Below are positions 37,801-47,811 of a stretch of 64,000 bases of DNA, one piece after another. Position 1 is the stretch's first letter. Every line of letters starts with the position of its first letter. The stretch is from Oryzias latipes (taxonomy: Eukaryota; Chordata; Actinopteri; Beloniformes; Adrianichthyidae), in the NCBI RefSeq assembly GCF_002234675.1, contig NC_019863.2:557109-621108 (forward strand), given 5' to 3'. Position numbers and translations under genes: made by a program. A model generated the notes under the pieces. The model was not told the DNA's origin. It searched no databases and worked only from the letters and a program-made list of their open reading frames with translations.

Positions 37801-40800
37801 TGCAAGTATTGCCAAGTGAACTATTGTGATATATCAGCAAAACCATTTGTTCTAACATCCCTAGTGTTGGGGCTCCCTGTGCTTTCATCTCAGTGGGAAA
37901 CTGATCCAAATGGCTCTTTGAGAGGTTCAGGTTGCTGACCCCTGGTCTAGCACATCCACATACATTCCAGGTTTGTACTGGAACATTATCATGTATAAAG
38001 TAAAAAGAACAATGTTGTTGCATAAAGAGGAAATAAAACACTTTATGTTCTTAATCTGTTGTTTATTTTTCGTCCTCAAAGTATCGATAAGAGTATCATT
38101 AAAATACAGACCGATAAGAAGTATCAATAAGAGTAGTAGTACCGTTAAAACCTTAACGATACCCATCCCTACCAGTGTCCTACATGTTTTCCAACCATTC
38201 TAGCATCTAACCAGCAAAACACACTTGATCAGGGTAATCAGCAACAGGTAGAGCGTGTTTCTGAAAATCCAGCCGGCCTCTGAGGCTTGGAGTTCAGCCC
38301 CCTTTGCTTTAAACCATCTTCAGATGTGTGTTCTAAATCAACAGGTTTTCAGTGAAAACCAAAAGGGAGAAAAAGCATACCTTTGTGGAATCAAATAAAA
38401 TTTAAAAAACAAATCCTATTTTCTGGAATTCAAGTACCAGCTATTGTTGTTTTTTTTCTTTTTACCATTTTAAAAAGACTGTAAAGGTTACCTGGCACTT
38501 GTGGGGTCTCTCTGTTGTGTGCACTTGCTTGATATGCCCATTCAGATGGTCTGGTCTGAAAAAACATCCAAGGAAAATATGCATGACAGTATCCCATAAA
38601 AGAAGTTTCTCTTGTCAAGTTTTCTAGACTATTTACCTAAAAACAGCATTAGTCTATGAAAATCGACAAGCTGTATCAGTCTTTTCTACTCAATCTTCCC
38701 TCCAACTCGTCCCCATTAGTGTGGTGCTTTTTGTTACTGCTGCATGTCAATTTATGTGTGAATTACCAAAACATAGGAGATTTCTTTTTACATGTAAAAA
38801 AATATATATTTAAGATTAAATATTAAAATTTAAGGGGGGAAAAAACAGAAACTGATTAATAAAACCAAAAGCCTGTGATGCAGTGTACAGGTGTGCAACA
38901 GTGTTTGTCTGCACCTAACCTCCAGTCCAGTAGGTGGCGCACGAGTGACACTAGTGGACTGATAAAGCATGTTTTATGGGTGTGACATAGAAAATGATAA
39001 AAGCTGAATCACTGACTGATCACCTAAATAAAGGCAGTTTTTAAACAGACTTAGTCGGTTTAAACATAATCCCCTATAATAATAATAATCATAACCTGAT
39101 TTTAATAATATTGTTCCAGTTTTGTTAGGGGGAAAAAAATTGCGTGTGATTTTACTTTCCTACGAGAAATGAGCTGTTTTTGCACCATAGTTGTATTTCA
39201 GGTTGTGTCTGAATTCCTTCCCTACTCACTATATAGTGCGTTTGTCATTTTGTGTAGCTGTCCGAACCTACAATTCCCAAATCAAGTACCCTAAATGTTT
39301 CCCAGGAGTCTCTGCGAAAAACCAGTGTGCATCGATGCTCACTACATCGGTGAATATAGACCACAATGCATTGCGTCAGAATTCTTTTTTAAACCATTTT
39401 TTAATATATATATTTTTTAATAAACCATCAGCTTTTTTAATCTTTAGAAGACAGTGGACTCATAAACCTATGAGATATTAGATGTTAACTTTGTGGGAAA
39501 TCTATGACGTCATATCCGCCATAAAACAAAAAAGGGTAGTGAGCATGGTGTCGCAGTTGATTTTAAAATTCAGGGCACTCGATTGATCCGCACTCAGATT
39601 TGACTGTAAGTCGGCTGTTTGACATGACAACACAAACACGCAGGTGTCACAAAATCATGCAACCCAAACTGAACGTCAGCAAACACTACGGCGCATGTCT
39701 GCGCGGACTCACCTGGAAAAGCCTTTCCCGCAGCTTTGGCACACGTACGGTTTGCCCACGGAGCCGTCATGGGACCTGACGTGGTACGACATCCTGTCCT
39801 TCCGCTTGAACCGCAGCCCGCAAACGGGACACGCGTACGGCTTCTCGCCAGAGTGGGAGAGTTTGTGTCGGTTCAGGTGGTACACGTCCCGGAACACTTT
39901 ACCGCAGATCTCGCAGCCCACGTGCCGCCTGGTCCTCTCCCGTTTGCGGCCGTTGTCCAGCGCCAAGCCCCCGGGCAGCTGGATGCCGTTCTCCAGCGCC
40001 AGCAGAGAGAACCCCCCCGCGGCCGACAGGCTGTCCGGGAGGCTGCTGACGCCCCCGGACGAGGCTCCGTGCTGTGCTTCGTGGTTCTTCAGACGCGAAG
40101 CCTCCGTGAAGGCTTTCCCGCACGCCCCGCAAGGAAACAGCTCGCCGTGCTTCTGGTTGTTGTTGTTGTGGTGGTTGAAATGAGCGCTAGTTTCTTTCTT
40201 TGGTCTCCCCCTCCCCCTCTTCGATGCGGGGGAGCCCGCGTCGGGATGCGCCGCGCTCCCCGTTATTTCCGTTGACGGGGACACGGAGAGTCCTTCCACG
40301 GGCTCCAGCATCGGCACCGAGGACTCGCCCCCGTCCTCCAGCATCGCGGCCGCCGCCGCGCCGTCGTGGTCCTCCGCGTGCATGTGCGCGCCGGCGGCGA
40401 AGCCCTGCCCGTTCAGCAGCATTTCCGCTCCGTTCACCAGATCCTGCGGAGGCACCGGGAAGCCCAGCTCGACCGGCCCGCCGCTTTGGAAGAGGCTGGC
40501 GTCTCCTCCGCGGGCGGTGGGGACCAGGATCTGGACGTTGGACTGCTTGATGACCTCCTGGCAGATCTCGATGACGGAGCGCATCAGCAGGAACTTTGCG
40601 GCTGTCATGAGCTCCGGGAAACACTCCAGGCGAACCACGATCCTGGAGGTGTAGGCGAAGTCCAGGATGTCCTTAAAAACTTTGGGGCTGATCGTGTGCA
40701 TCTCCAGCTCCCGGGCGTCCCCGTCACCCTCCGCTTGGCGGCCAAACACCGCCTCGAAGTACTCGCTGCAGGCGGCCAGCACCGCCTTGTGAGCGGGGAA

Positions 40801-40947
40801 GCTCTCCTCTCCGACGCGCAGCAGCACGTCGCAGAACCTGCCTCCATCTTTCCTCTGAACGTTGAGGTTGTATAGCATCTCTGCGCTGTGCCTGCTCACC
40901 TGGTAGGTGTAGGAGGAAGTCCAAGACGGCTCTGCTACTTTCTCCAT
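22327..40947 (-). CDS. patz1: PATZ1: BTB, AT-hook and C2H2 zinc-finger transcription factor
   Basis: Five exons (40947-39713, 38555-38492, 33984-33813, 29098-28940, 22805-22327) give 702 aa; human PATZ1 is 687 aa. A BTB/POZ domain (~20-135: YTYQVSRHSAEMLYNLN, FCDVLLRVG, FPAHKAVLAACSEYFE) mediates dimerisation and corepressor contact. An AT-hook KRGRGRPKK follows near 243-251, then C2H2 fingers: CGACGKAF, CEICGKVF, CPVCGLRF, CQSCGKGF, CQICNASF, CKVCGKFL, CGICNKGF, and a last CDICGQAF in exon 5 before the conserved C-terminus SLLESFGFQIVQSAFASSLV. It is a nuclear regulator of GC-rich promoters. Exon 4 ends in a GC donor (gaag|gcaagc); the frame requires it. An in-frame ATG at 41,025 could add 26 aa; the start at 40,947 aligns with the human N-terminus. 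Introns total about 16 kb, mostly transposons. Confidence 0.97.
23133..23229 (-). other. Exon-like segment in patz1 intron 4
   Basis: Between a plausible acceptor (ctctgcttgcag) and a strong donor (acag|gtcagt), 97 nt read in one frame GGTPYFWECHSGG and end in the same phase as exon 4. The peptide resembles the end of exon 4 (GAPYFMGHQC). Inserted between exons 4 and 5 it would give an immediate stop (frame shift), so it could act as a poison or alternative exon, or be chance. Confidence 0.25.
24180..26350. mobile_element. hAT-like element in patz1 intron 4
   Basis: The left end contains 'ggtctccaacagttttcaggccgcgg...', and the right end 'cccatggaccggtactggtt' then 'ttggggaccactg'; these are inverted versions of each other (accgcgg/ggaccggta blocks), the end type of a fish hAT family. 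The interior is non-coding and heterogeneous, with several other fragments. No clean target duplication was seen. Confidence 0.5.
26318..26955. repeat. Foldback (long inverted repeat) structure
   Basis: The left arm from about 26,318 to 26,440 (with ggggaccactgaattaagaa and the tataaaatattgtataaaat block) is repeated as its reverse complement at about 26,843-26,955. The ~400 bp spacer is itself partly palindromic: gtgcgtaa motifs on the left (26,540-26,590), ttacgcac motifs on the right (26,750-26,820). Confidence 0.85.
27850..28370 (+). repeat. Interspersed repeat family A, copy 3 (plus)
   Basis: Starts 'aaagtcccactgtgattatc' and contains 'cacagagtaagcctgcc' and 'agcttgtggcttgctgtcg', as in copy 1, ending 'aacacaatttttatag'. 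It lies in patz1 intron 4. The open frame running through it is not a gene. Confidence 0.75.
29480..30185 (+). mobile_element. Partial Harbinger-like element copy
   Basis: Shares long blocks with 44,145-44,611: 'gacatttagttagataaata', 'cgtttccatggtgactcc', 'taacccagggttaccaagtc', ending 'catgcttcctggaatactcc'. It is therefore the right half of the element family that is more complete at 42,023-44,611. A Tc1-type MITE is inserted within it at 29,714-29,795. Confidence 0.75.
29714..29795. mobile_element. Minimal Tc1-type MITE (82 bp palindrome)
   Basis: The two ends, tacagtacagactaaaagtt and its complement ending actgta, cover nearly the whole element and leave only a short loop. They match the outer ends of an abundant fish Tc1 family; everything internal has been lost. 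Confidence 0.85.
30681..32039. mobile_element. hAT-like element in patz1 intron 3
   Basis: Ends caggggtctcaaactcaatt and ...ggtgtcaaacttgttcaccacccctg are inverted relative to each other, again a hAT 'caggggt' end type. The interior includes a GC-rich segment (31,440-31,900) without a credible gene. No matching 8-bp flanks were found, so the boundaries or integrity are uncertain. Confidence 0.6.
32050..33167. mobile_element. hAT element with perfect 8-bp target duplication
   Basis: Flanked by ctagatag on both sides (32,042-32,049 and 33,168-33,175). Ends taggcgtgtgtattgg and ...ttctaacacaccta are inverted. The family is a common fish repeat with 'cgatac' motifs; a fragment of another copy ends near 37,862. 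It is 1,118 bp, non-coding, in patz1 intron 3. Confidence 0.92.
34299..34912. mobile_element. hAT-like MITE with internal (TA)n
   Basis: Ends caggggtgctcattacatcg and ...aaaagtgtgagcacccctg are inverted for the outer ~12 bases. A (TA)n run occupies about 34,850-34,880. Flanks do not show a clear duplication. It lies in patz1 intron 2. Confidence 0.7.
35726..37166. mobile_element. hAT element with perfect 8-bp target duplication
   Basis: The flanks gtcagagc at 35,718-35,725 and 37,167-37,174 are identical. Ends are cagtggcggttct and aaaaccgccactg. The 1,441-bp interior has no transposase but carries a poly-C run (about 35,777-35,799), part of another hAT-type repeat (ggggtcaaactcag near 35,885), a ccccct repeat near 36,510 and a poly-T tract near 36,905. 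It lies in patz1 intron 2. Confidence 0.93.
37640..38172. repeat. Cluster of three truncated hAT repeat ends
   Basis: In order: a right end ending 'gttctaacatccctag' (same family as 32,050-33,167), a right end '...ggttgctgacccctgg' (family of 9,578-11,116), and a segment ending 'ttaacgatacccatcccta'. Each looks 5'-truncated, as if later insertions or deletions removed the rest. Confidence 0.55.
39203..39582. repeat. Interspersed repeat family B, copy 1
   Basis: Shares 'gtctgaattccttccctact', 'aaaccagtgtgcatc' and 'tagaccacaatgcattgcgt' with 62,017-62,240. Weak inverted ends (ccctactcact versus agggtagtgag) suggest a MITE. It lies in patz1 intron 1. Confidence 0.7.
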
Positions 40948-41360
40948 TCCAGATTCATCCAAGTCCAAGGGGTGTTGGCGACAAAGGCGGGAGAAACGGC
41001 TGAACGCGCGTGCAGACGCGGGCACGGCTGAAACAAGCTAGCTGCAGACCCAAACCGAGCCGCCCCTGCCGTCGATTTAGCATCCGCCGTTACACATTAG
41101 CAGTAGCGGGGGGAAAATGGCAGCCCCCCAGCTTCCTGTGAACTTTGACCCCGTCTTCTTAAAGGGTGGGGGGTCGTCAGTTAACATTTCTCCGGTTCGA
41201 TGAAAACATTGACCGTTTTCCGTATCTAACAATGCGCGCTTCCCCGCACGGCGTCACCGCTGCGGGGGTTCGAGGTTTTCTTTTTTTTGTTTTTTTTTTC
41301 TCGGTTACCGCGCAGGTCTCTTCCTGCCGTCTGCCCCTCCCCCTCCCCCCGCAGGGCCGA
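40948..41360 (-). promoter_or_regulatory. patz1 CpG-rich promoter and 5' UTR
   Basis: CpG density is high from within exon 1 through about 41,350. The motif aaaatggc near 41,114 resembles a YY1 site, often placed just downstream of starts in TATA-less promoters, but it reads on the plus strand here. No TATA box is seen. Confidence 0.5.
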
Positions 41361-41699
41361 AACCCCCCTTCCCTCTGGAAATCCACACAAAACCCATCAT
41401 TTCTTTCTTTCTTTAAATTGAAAAATCACTTGAGGTTTACAATATTGTTGGACAAAGTGTTCATCAAATTACAATTACAACAGGCATAGAAAAATGTAAA
41501 CAACTTTGATAAAGTAAAAAAAAAATACAATTAAACAGATAAAAACAAACTTAAATAAAAAATATTAAAATAAACCCGGTTACATCTCCATCTAAGACTT
41601 TCAGCAAATGTTGCATTTCCTACAAATGACAGGAGTTTTAACTTGTTCTGTTGGCATTTTTACAAACATGAAGAAGATTAAAATGGCATTTCTGAGTAT

Positions 41700-42005
41700 T
41701 TCTGAGTACTCAAGCTGTGGTGAATAAGAAGTAGACAAACGTGTGACGGAGAACACATAACAGTGAGCCACCAGCAATCACTTGTAGATCCAGGAACGTC
41801 TTTGTTTCCTCGTCCGAGCTGGCATCCCGCTCAACACTGTATGTCTGGATAGCTCTGATATGCTCGCACCGGTAATGTCAATATGAGGAGCTGTAAGCCA
41901 GCAGGAGAGTAAACAAAGGGGTGACGGGAAGTGTGGGTGGGGTTGCTTCACACCAACGGTCCCACCCATAATTTCTCATGAAATACTGCTCTTCTGCTGA
42001 AACGG
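41700..42005 (-). repeat. Interspersed repeat family A, copy 4 (minus)
   Basis: Contains the complements of the family A blocks: 'gagctgtaagccagcaggag', 'gagtaaacaaaggggtgacg', 'caacggtcccacccataa'. It abuts the Harbinger-like element. Confidence 0.65.
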
Positions 42006-42550
42006 TGTCCCAGAAATGACAGGGGGGTATTCCAGAAAGCAGGTTATGCTAGCTCCCACGATAAGTTTGAGGCTAAGGAAGTTGATAACCTCAGCTTTCG
42101 GTTCCAGAAATGGAGGTATTTTTCAGGGTAGGTCAAGTTACCATGGCAACTCATGCTCTGAACATAACCTGGTCTGGAGCAGGTTTAGTTGAAGATTAGT
42201 TTGTTTACAGAGAGGTGAAGCAGCATGGCGTGTCCATTTGAAGATGATTTAGTGGATGAAAAAGCTCAGATAATACTTTTTCCACCATGAGAGGGTGATA
42301 AAACCACATATGGATGTTGGAAAGATAAACTTTTTTACTTTGATCTAACTTAATTATTTGCTTCAGTTAAGAAGCAAATTCGTTTTAGTTAAGTCAGTTT
42401 AAAAATAACACGTAGTTTCCAGACAGTTATTTTCCTTTCGTTCAAATTAATTCAATTAAGTAGGTGTAACTTTGATGCTGCTGTTAGATCGGCACCGCAA
42501 GGGATTCTGGGATATCATTCCCTTTGCCTGTCTGGACGGATTTGGGTTTA

Positions 42551-43225
42551 AAGGCCCGTACACACCGGGACGAATATTCGCCAGGCGTTATTCGCCAGCG
42601 TTTTTCGCCACGTTTTTTTGTGTTCACACCCAGGCGATTTTCGCTGACGATGAGCAGAGCGACCATGCAATTTCATTCCCTGACATTAGATGGCGCTTAA
42701 TGTAAACAGAAATGCTCCTGTACACAAGGTGGCGCTGCGCAACTTTACGCTTCTTAAAGTCGCTTTTCACTCAGAAGAAGAGAGCAAGTATTTACGCGAT
42801 TGTCAGAATCAAACAAAGACAACATGAATATTTCAAGCACCAGTAGCTCCAACTGGTGCTTGGTTCGGGGATATTTTAGAATGTCCATCATTATTTCTTC
42901 GCGGCAGTGTAGACGCTACTTGGCGTCTATCTTCTTCGCTGGTATGTGTGCTCAGCAAGGCAGTTTTGTGTTTGAGCGCCCCCAAGTTGTGTTTTACTGT
43001 AACTTCAGAAGCTCCAGACACGTGTGCAAAAGCGCCATTCTCATTGGTCGAGTAGATTTCGACGCAACGCGTCGAAAAAAAACAACGAACCAGAGGCGTT
43101 TTTTTTTTTTTGACGCTTTGACGCGTGGCGTTTCTTCGCGTCGGTGTGCACACTCTCATTGGTGCCCTTTGTTTAGTCACGAGGCGTTAAACGTCGGCGA
43201 AATTCGTCCCGGTGTGAACAGGCTT
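42551..43225. mobile_element. Harbinger-type MITE, tandem copy 1
   Basis: Starts aaggcccgtacacaccggga and ends ...cccggtgtgaacaggctt, terminal inverted repeats of about 25 bases with few mismatches. TTA precedes it (42,548-42,550) and follows it (43,226-43,228). The 193-codon open frame inside is shared in part with copy 2 but has no recognisable domain. Confidence 0.88.
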
Positions 43226-43228
43226 TTA

Positions 43229-43896
43229 AGGCCCGTACACACCGGGACGAATATTCGCCAGGCGTTATTCGCCAGCGTTTTTCGCCACGTTTTTTGTGTT
43301 CACACCCAGGCGATTTTCGCTGACGGTGAGCCGAGCGAACATGCAATTTCATTCCCTGACATTAGATGGCGCTTAATGTAAACAGAAATACTCCTGTACA
43401 CAAGGTGGCGCTGCGCAACTTTACGATTCTTAAAGTCGCTTTTCACTCAGAAGAAGAGAGCAAGTATTTACGCGCTTGTCAGAATAATACAAAGAAAACA
43501 TGAATATTTCAAGCATCAGTAGCTCCAACTGGTACTTGGTAAGGGGATATTTTAGAATGTCCGTCATTATTTCTTTGCGGCAGTGTTGACGCTACTTGGC
43601 GTCTATCTTCTTCGCTGGTATGTGTGCTCAGCAAGGCAGTTTTGTGTTTGAGCGCCCCCAAGTTGTGTTTTACTGTAACTTCAGAAGCTCCAGACACGTG
43701 AGCAAAAGCGCCATTCTCATTGGTCGCGTCGAAAAAAAAAAAAGAACCCGAGGCGTTTTTTTTTTTTTTGACGCTTTGGCGCGTGGCGTTTTTTCGCGTC
43801 AGTGTGCACATTCTCATTGGTGCCCTTTGTTTAGTCACGAGGCGTTAAACGTCGGCGAAAATCGCCGGCGAAATTCGTCCCGGTGTGAACAGGCCT
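43229..43896. mobile_element. Harbinger-type MITE, tandem copy 2
   Basis: A direct repeat of copy 1, highly similar over its whole length, with the same ends. TTA at 43,226-43,228 is shared with copy 1 and another TTA lies at 43,897-43,899. Differences are scattered substitutions and small indels, including deletion of about 15 bases near 43,730. Confidence 0.88.
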
Positions 43897-44689
43897 TTAG
43901 TGTGGGTTTTTTACAAAATGTGTTTAGTTGTATAGCTGTTTAACCTTGTTTTGCCGAGCTAATTTGTCCTACTATGCTTACGTCTCTGCACCATGAGTGA
44001 GAGTAAAGGAGAGGATGATGAGTTTATATAGCACCTCTACCAACCAAACCTGTTATGATAGTGATGGAATATTCAGTTATGAATTTTTGCACTCCGTGCA
44101 TTTTTTTCCGTTCTTTTTATTGTTATAAAAATGAGCATATCTGCCGGCTCAAACGTAGACATATGAAAGTTCAAGAAATATAAGTAATTAAGATGGAAAA
44201 AAGATTAATGAAGTAATGTGACATTTAGTTAGATAAATACGTAAATTTGAGTTGTATAAACAATTAGAGTTTGAATAAATTTAACTAAATTATTTTTCAG
44301 CCGTGTTACTTTTTTGATGGACTTATAATTTCTATCCGCCGTCATTAAAATCTCACACTCCGTCTCAAGTGTCGCGCTTTCTTTTTTTTTTCTCCACGCG
44401 TTTCCATGGTGACTCCAGAAATCGGCGATCTATTGAGAATGTCTTTATGTACCGTGCGTTAACCCAGGGTTACCAAGTCGAGCGTAATTACGCCAACTCA
44501 TATCCGGTCTTTTGGAACCGACATACCCAGAGTAAGCAAGTTCAGGCGGATTTCAGCCAGAGTTCAGGCTTAAAGTCAGGGTAGTTTAAACATGCTTCCT
44601 GGAATACCCCCCAGTTCTTTGGCTATAAACAGCATAATCATAATTAAAAGACCACTAGGAACACATTTACATTAGACCACTTTAAGGTA

Positions 44690-45375
44690 GGTATCTGAAA
44701 TCAGGGTTTCAAAACTCCAAACCTCAGGGACAACTAACCTGTATGTCTTCCATGTTTAAACACACCTGATGTAGCTCATCATCAAGCTCTGCAGAGACTG
44801 GATAATTACAGTAGTTAGAGGCAGGTGTGTTGAAGAGGAGAAACAAAAGCCTCCAGGATGATGAAGCATGAGGAGTTCAGAAACAATTGCCTGAATGATG
44901 TCTGTAGTTGTGTGTATCCACTTTCTGTCAGTCTTCTACAAAAGGACACTATTCACAATGAGTTAGGAATATTGTTACCAGTGCTTTTCTTAATTCCAAC
45001 GAAACGTGTAAAAGTTCCCTTTGATATCGTTAATAATCAATGAGAAGAAACACAATTTTCATTGGTTTGATATTTATTGCCCCCAAAATGAAGACAATCA
45101 TAAAGATAGCCCCAAATAACAAACACTGACCATGTCAATAGCAGGCATGTCCACATTTGCCAGTATTTGTCTAACGATCCTCGCTAGCCTTATGATTCAG
45201 GGGTGCTCACATCCAGGCTTCGAAGGGACCTCCTGCTAGTTTTCCAGAAGCTCCGCCTCCTCTGCTGCTGTTTACCTGGATCAGGTGTGTTTAGCCAATA
45301 GGGAGCTTCATGGCAGGAAAACATGTAGGACGCCGGGCCTCGAGGCGGGGATTTGGGCACCCCTGCCTGAGACAA
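44690..45375. repeat. hAT-type MITE fragments
   Basis: The segment 45,201-45,366 has ends caggggtgctca and ...gggcacccctg with 'gcctcgagg' inside; 44,690-44,870 carries the related 'acacacctgatgtagctc' and 'caggtgtgttgaagagg' blocks. Both match a common vertebrate hAT-type short repeat. No target duplications were confirmed. Confidence 0.5.
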
Positions 45376-46090
45376 CGTTCCACTCTTCCACGAGTGCTAC
45401 ATGCAGTTCTGTCAGGTCACTTGGGGGTGGGGTCCGATCACGAGTTTCTGCTTCAGCTGGTCCCAGACCTGCTCTATGGGGTTCAGGTCAGGGGACACTG
45501 CTGGTCAAACCACATGAGGTACTTTCACTTCTTGAAGTCCAGCTTTGACCACTCTGGCAGCACGTGGAGGGGCGTGATCATCCACGAACAGGAAGTTGGG
45601 GGGGTTCTGATGGAACTGGGGGATGGTGATGGTTTTATGAAGTCTTGAGGTCAGAACGTGCAGTGCCTGGACCATCTACAAGAACTACATCGGTTTTGCA
45701 CAGACTGGTGATACCTGCACAGACTGTTTCGCCTCCTCCACCAAAGTGATCCCTGGGAAGTGAACCATGTTGACTTTGGCATATCGCTCACTTCGGCTGA
45801 CAGTCATCAGTGAACAGGACAGTAGACTGGTGCTGCACTTTTCAGGTCACAAGTTCTTGTTCCCACTGCAAACGTTTCCTGAGGTGTCTTGGTGTCATTG
45901 GAGTCACCTGCAGCGGTCATCTGGTATTCAAGTCTTGAAGGCGTGGAGTCAGTTGTGACTGGTTTGTCTGGACACCCTAGTACCTGTCACATCTGGTAAC
46001 GGGCCTGCAGCTATGTGGCGTTTGCTACACCTTATCTGAGGTCAGAGGTCTTTAGGTACTGGTCATAGCATTGGTGGGGCTCCACTCCGG
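45376..46090 (-). pseudogene. Tc1-like transposase relic
   Basis: On the minus strand, near 45,500-45,440, the frame reads SPDLNPIEQVWDQLKQ, the third-acidic-residue block of Tc1 transposases, and just upstream (near 45,580) FLVDDHAPPRAARV, a form of the second-aspartate block. Further upstream only scattered similarity is visible, with frameshifts. No terminal inverted repeats were recognised, so this is an old fragment. Confidence 0.8.
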
Positions 46091-46899
46091 CACTGTAAAA
46101 AGCATTTATTTGATATTGCTGACAAAAAAATCAAGGAAATATTTTACAAGCAATTTTTTGAAGTTTACTGAACCAAGCAGAATTTTCAGTTGGTAAAAAC
46201 TAATATTCACTTTTTTATATTCAAATTTTTTACTTTTAAAACATTGTTAAATTTGAGCAGGTTGTACCTAATAAAAATAAGTTGGATGTAGCAAATGTAT
46301 AATTATTTGACATACTTACATGTATTCATTTCAGTGAAGTCTTAGAATTTAAGTTTTGATAGTTATACTTTTTGTCAGGACTAATATGAATTTAAGAAAT
46401 ACGAAGAAGTCTTATTTTGAAAAGATTTATTCAGTATACAAACTTACAAATTTAGAAGTACTCTCTAAATTCCAAGTAGAAGTATGACAGTTAACTTAAT
46501 AGCCAACTTAGTTTAGACATAACATAATTCAGTCAAATTGTCAATGTTTAAAACAGAAAAAACAGGGAGAATTTAGAGAGAACTAAGACTTTAAAACACT
46601 TCACAGGTTTTTTGGAGTCTTGGTGGATCTCAAACCAGCAAGTTCTTCAAAAATCGAATTTTCTTTTTATTCCTGATATTTCTTGGTGCATCTGGTGCGT
46701 AACGGAGCAAAACCTTCATTGGGCCTCATGCAACGCGCTGTGTGCAGGTGGGCCTGCTCGTCCGTTAATCCATGTGGTTGAATGATGAACTTTGAGTGAC
46801 TTACTGGAAAAAAAAAATCAGCTTTTTATACCAACAGAATGTTGACATTGATGCAACGTTGAGGTTTTTTTTTTGTTCTGGCCCCAATGAGTAAAGCAC

Positions 46900-47470
46900 A
46901 AACACTGTATAGCATATCCAATGAAATCAAAACCATGATTTCTAAACATGAACTAGACATGATAATCCATCCCTTTGTGTCCCCACATTTAGACGACTGC
47001 AGCAGCCTTTTTCACTCGTCTAAACAGAGAACCGAACCGTCTGATGCTGAACTCTGCTGCCAGGCATTTGACTCGCACAAACTAAAGAGCACACATCACC
47101 CCCATGTTAAAGTCTCTTCACTGGCTCCCAGGAACGTTCAGAATACATTTTAAGATCCTGGTCCTGACCTTCAGAGCCCTACAATCAGACAGATACCCTC
47201 TCCCAAAGGCCAAGACCCTCAGGGCAAAATCTGCTGATGGTCCCTGGCACACGTGAAAACCCAAGGAGAGACGTTCTTTCAGAGCAGACTGTGGAACAGA
47301 CTCCCACCATCCTTACGTTCGCTGGACTCCATTAAAACCGCACTTAGAATCCGGCTCTCCAATCCCACTGCATGGCCGGTGACTGCATTTTGGGTATTTT
47401 TAACTGTGCTGTATTCTGTGAGAAGCACTTTGGGACCGTCTGAAAGGTGCTATAGAAGTACACCTTAGTT
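46900..47470 (+). pseudogene. Non-LTR retrotransposon (LINE) 3' end
   Basis: In shifting frames the segment encodes the C-terminal part of an L2/Rex-like reverse transcriptase protein: HLDDCSSLF (usual LDYCN motif), then VKSLHWLP-like VKVSSLAPR, FKILVLTFRALQS, and RLWN-like 'SRLWNRLPPSLRSLDS'. It ends 'aaggtgctatagaagtaca', the tail form of these LINEs. It is 5'-truncated and frameshifted. Confidence 0.8.
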
Positions 47471-47805
47471 TTTCCAATGCCCCTAACTTTGTGAGTCCAT
47501 CCTCAAATCTCTTTGCCCCCAAATTTTATAGGATTTGCTAAATTTTCAAGTCACCATGCTGCCGGTGATATTTCAAGAGTTGAAAGGACTAAAAATTCCA
47601 CAAAAGACTTCTCCATAAAAACATTTGTTTTAGTTAAGCTGGTCTAAACTATTTGACCAATGTGGGCGATTGTACTTTAAATTTTACAACGTTGCCTTTT
47701 TACCAAAACCTTTGCCTCTTGACACTTCCATTTGTATTACTTTGACTAAAACAGCAATAAACATAAAATACAAAAATAATTTTAAAACCGTGCTTTACAC
47801 AACAT

Positions 47806-47811
47806 TTTATT
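47806..47811 (-). terminator. eif4enif1 poly(A) signal candidate
   Basis: AATAAA on the minus strand, about 670 nt past the eif4enif1 stop codon. The interval 47,812-48,483 would be the 3' UTR; it has no recognised repeats. Confidence 0.55.

Larger units (their letters stand above)
42023..44611. mobile_element. PIF/Harbinger-like element containing two tandem MITEs
   Basis: Ends gggggtattccagaaagca and tgcttcctggaataccccc are inverted with one mismatch in the first 19, flanked by cag on both sides (42,020-42,022 and 44,612-44,614), a possible 3-bp target duplication. Without the inserts at 42,551-43,896 the host copy is about 1.24 kb and has no intact gene. A second, partial copy is at 29,480-30,185. 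Superfamily assignment is from end sequence and duplication size, so provisional. Confidence 0.7.

Noticed and set aside
39644-40875. Several plus-strand frames of 90-179 codons
   Set aside because: Antisense shadows of the GC-rich patz1 exon 1; no family resemblance.
42800-43381. 193-codon frame, partly repeated in the next unit
   Set aside because: Runs across the junction of two MITE copies; the second copy breaks the frame and no domain is visible.
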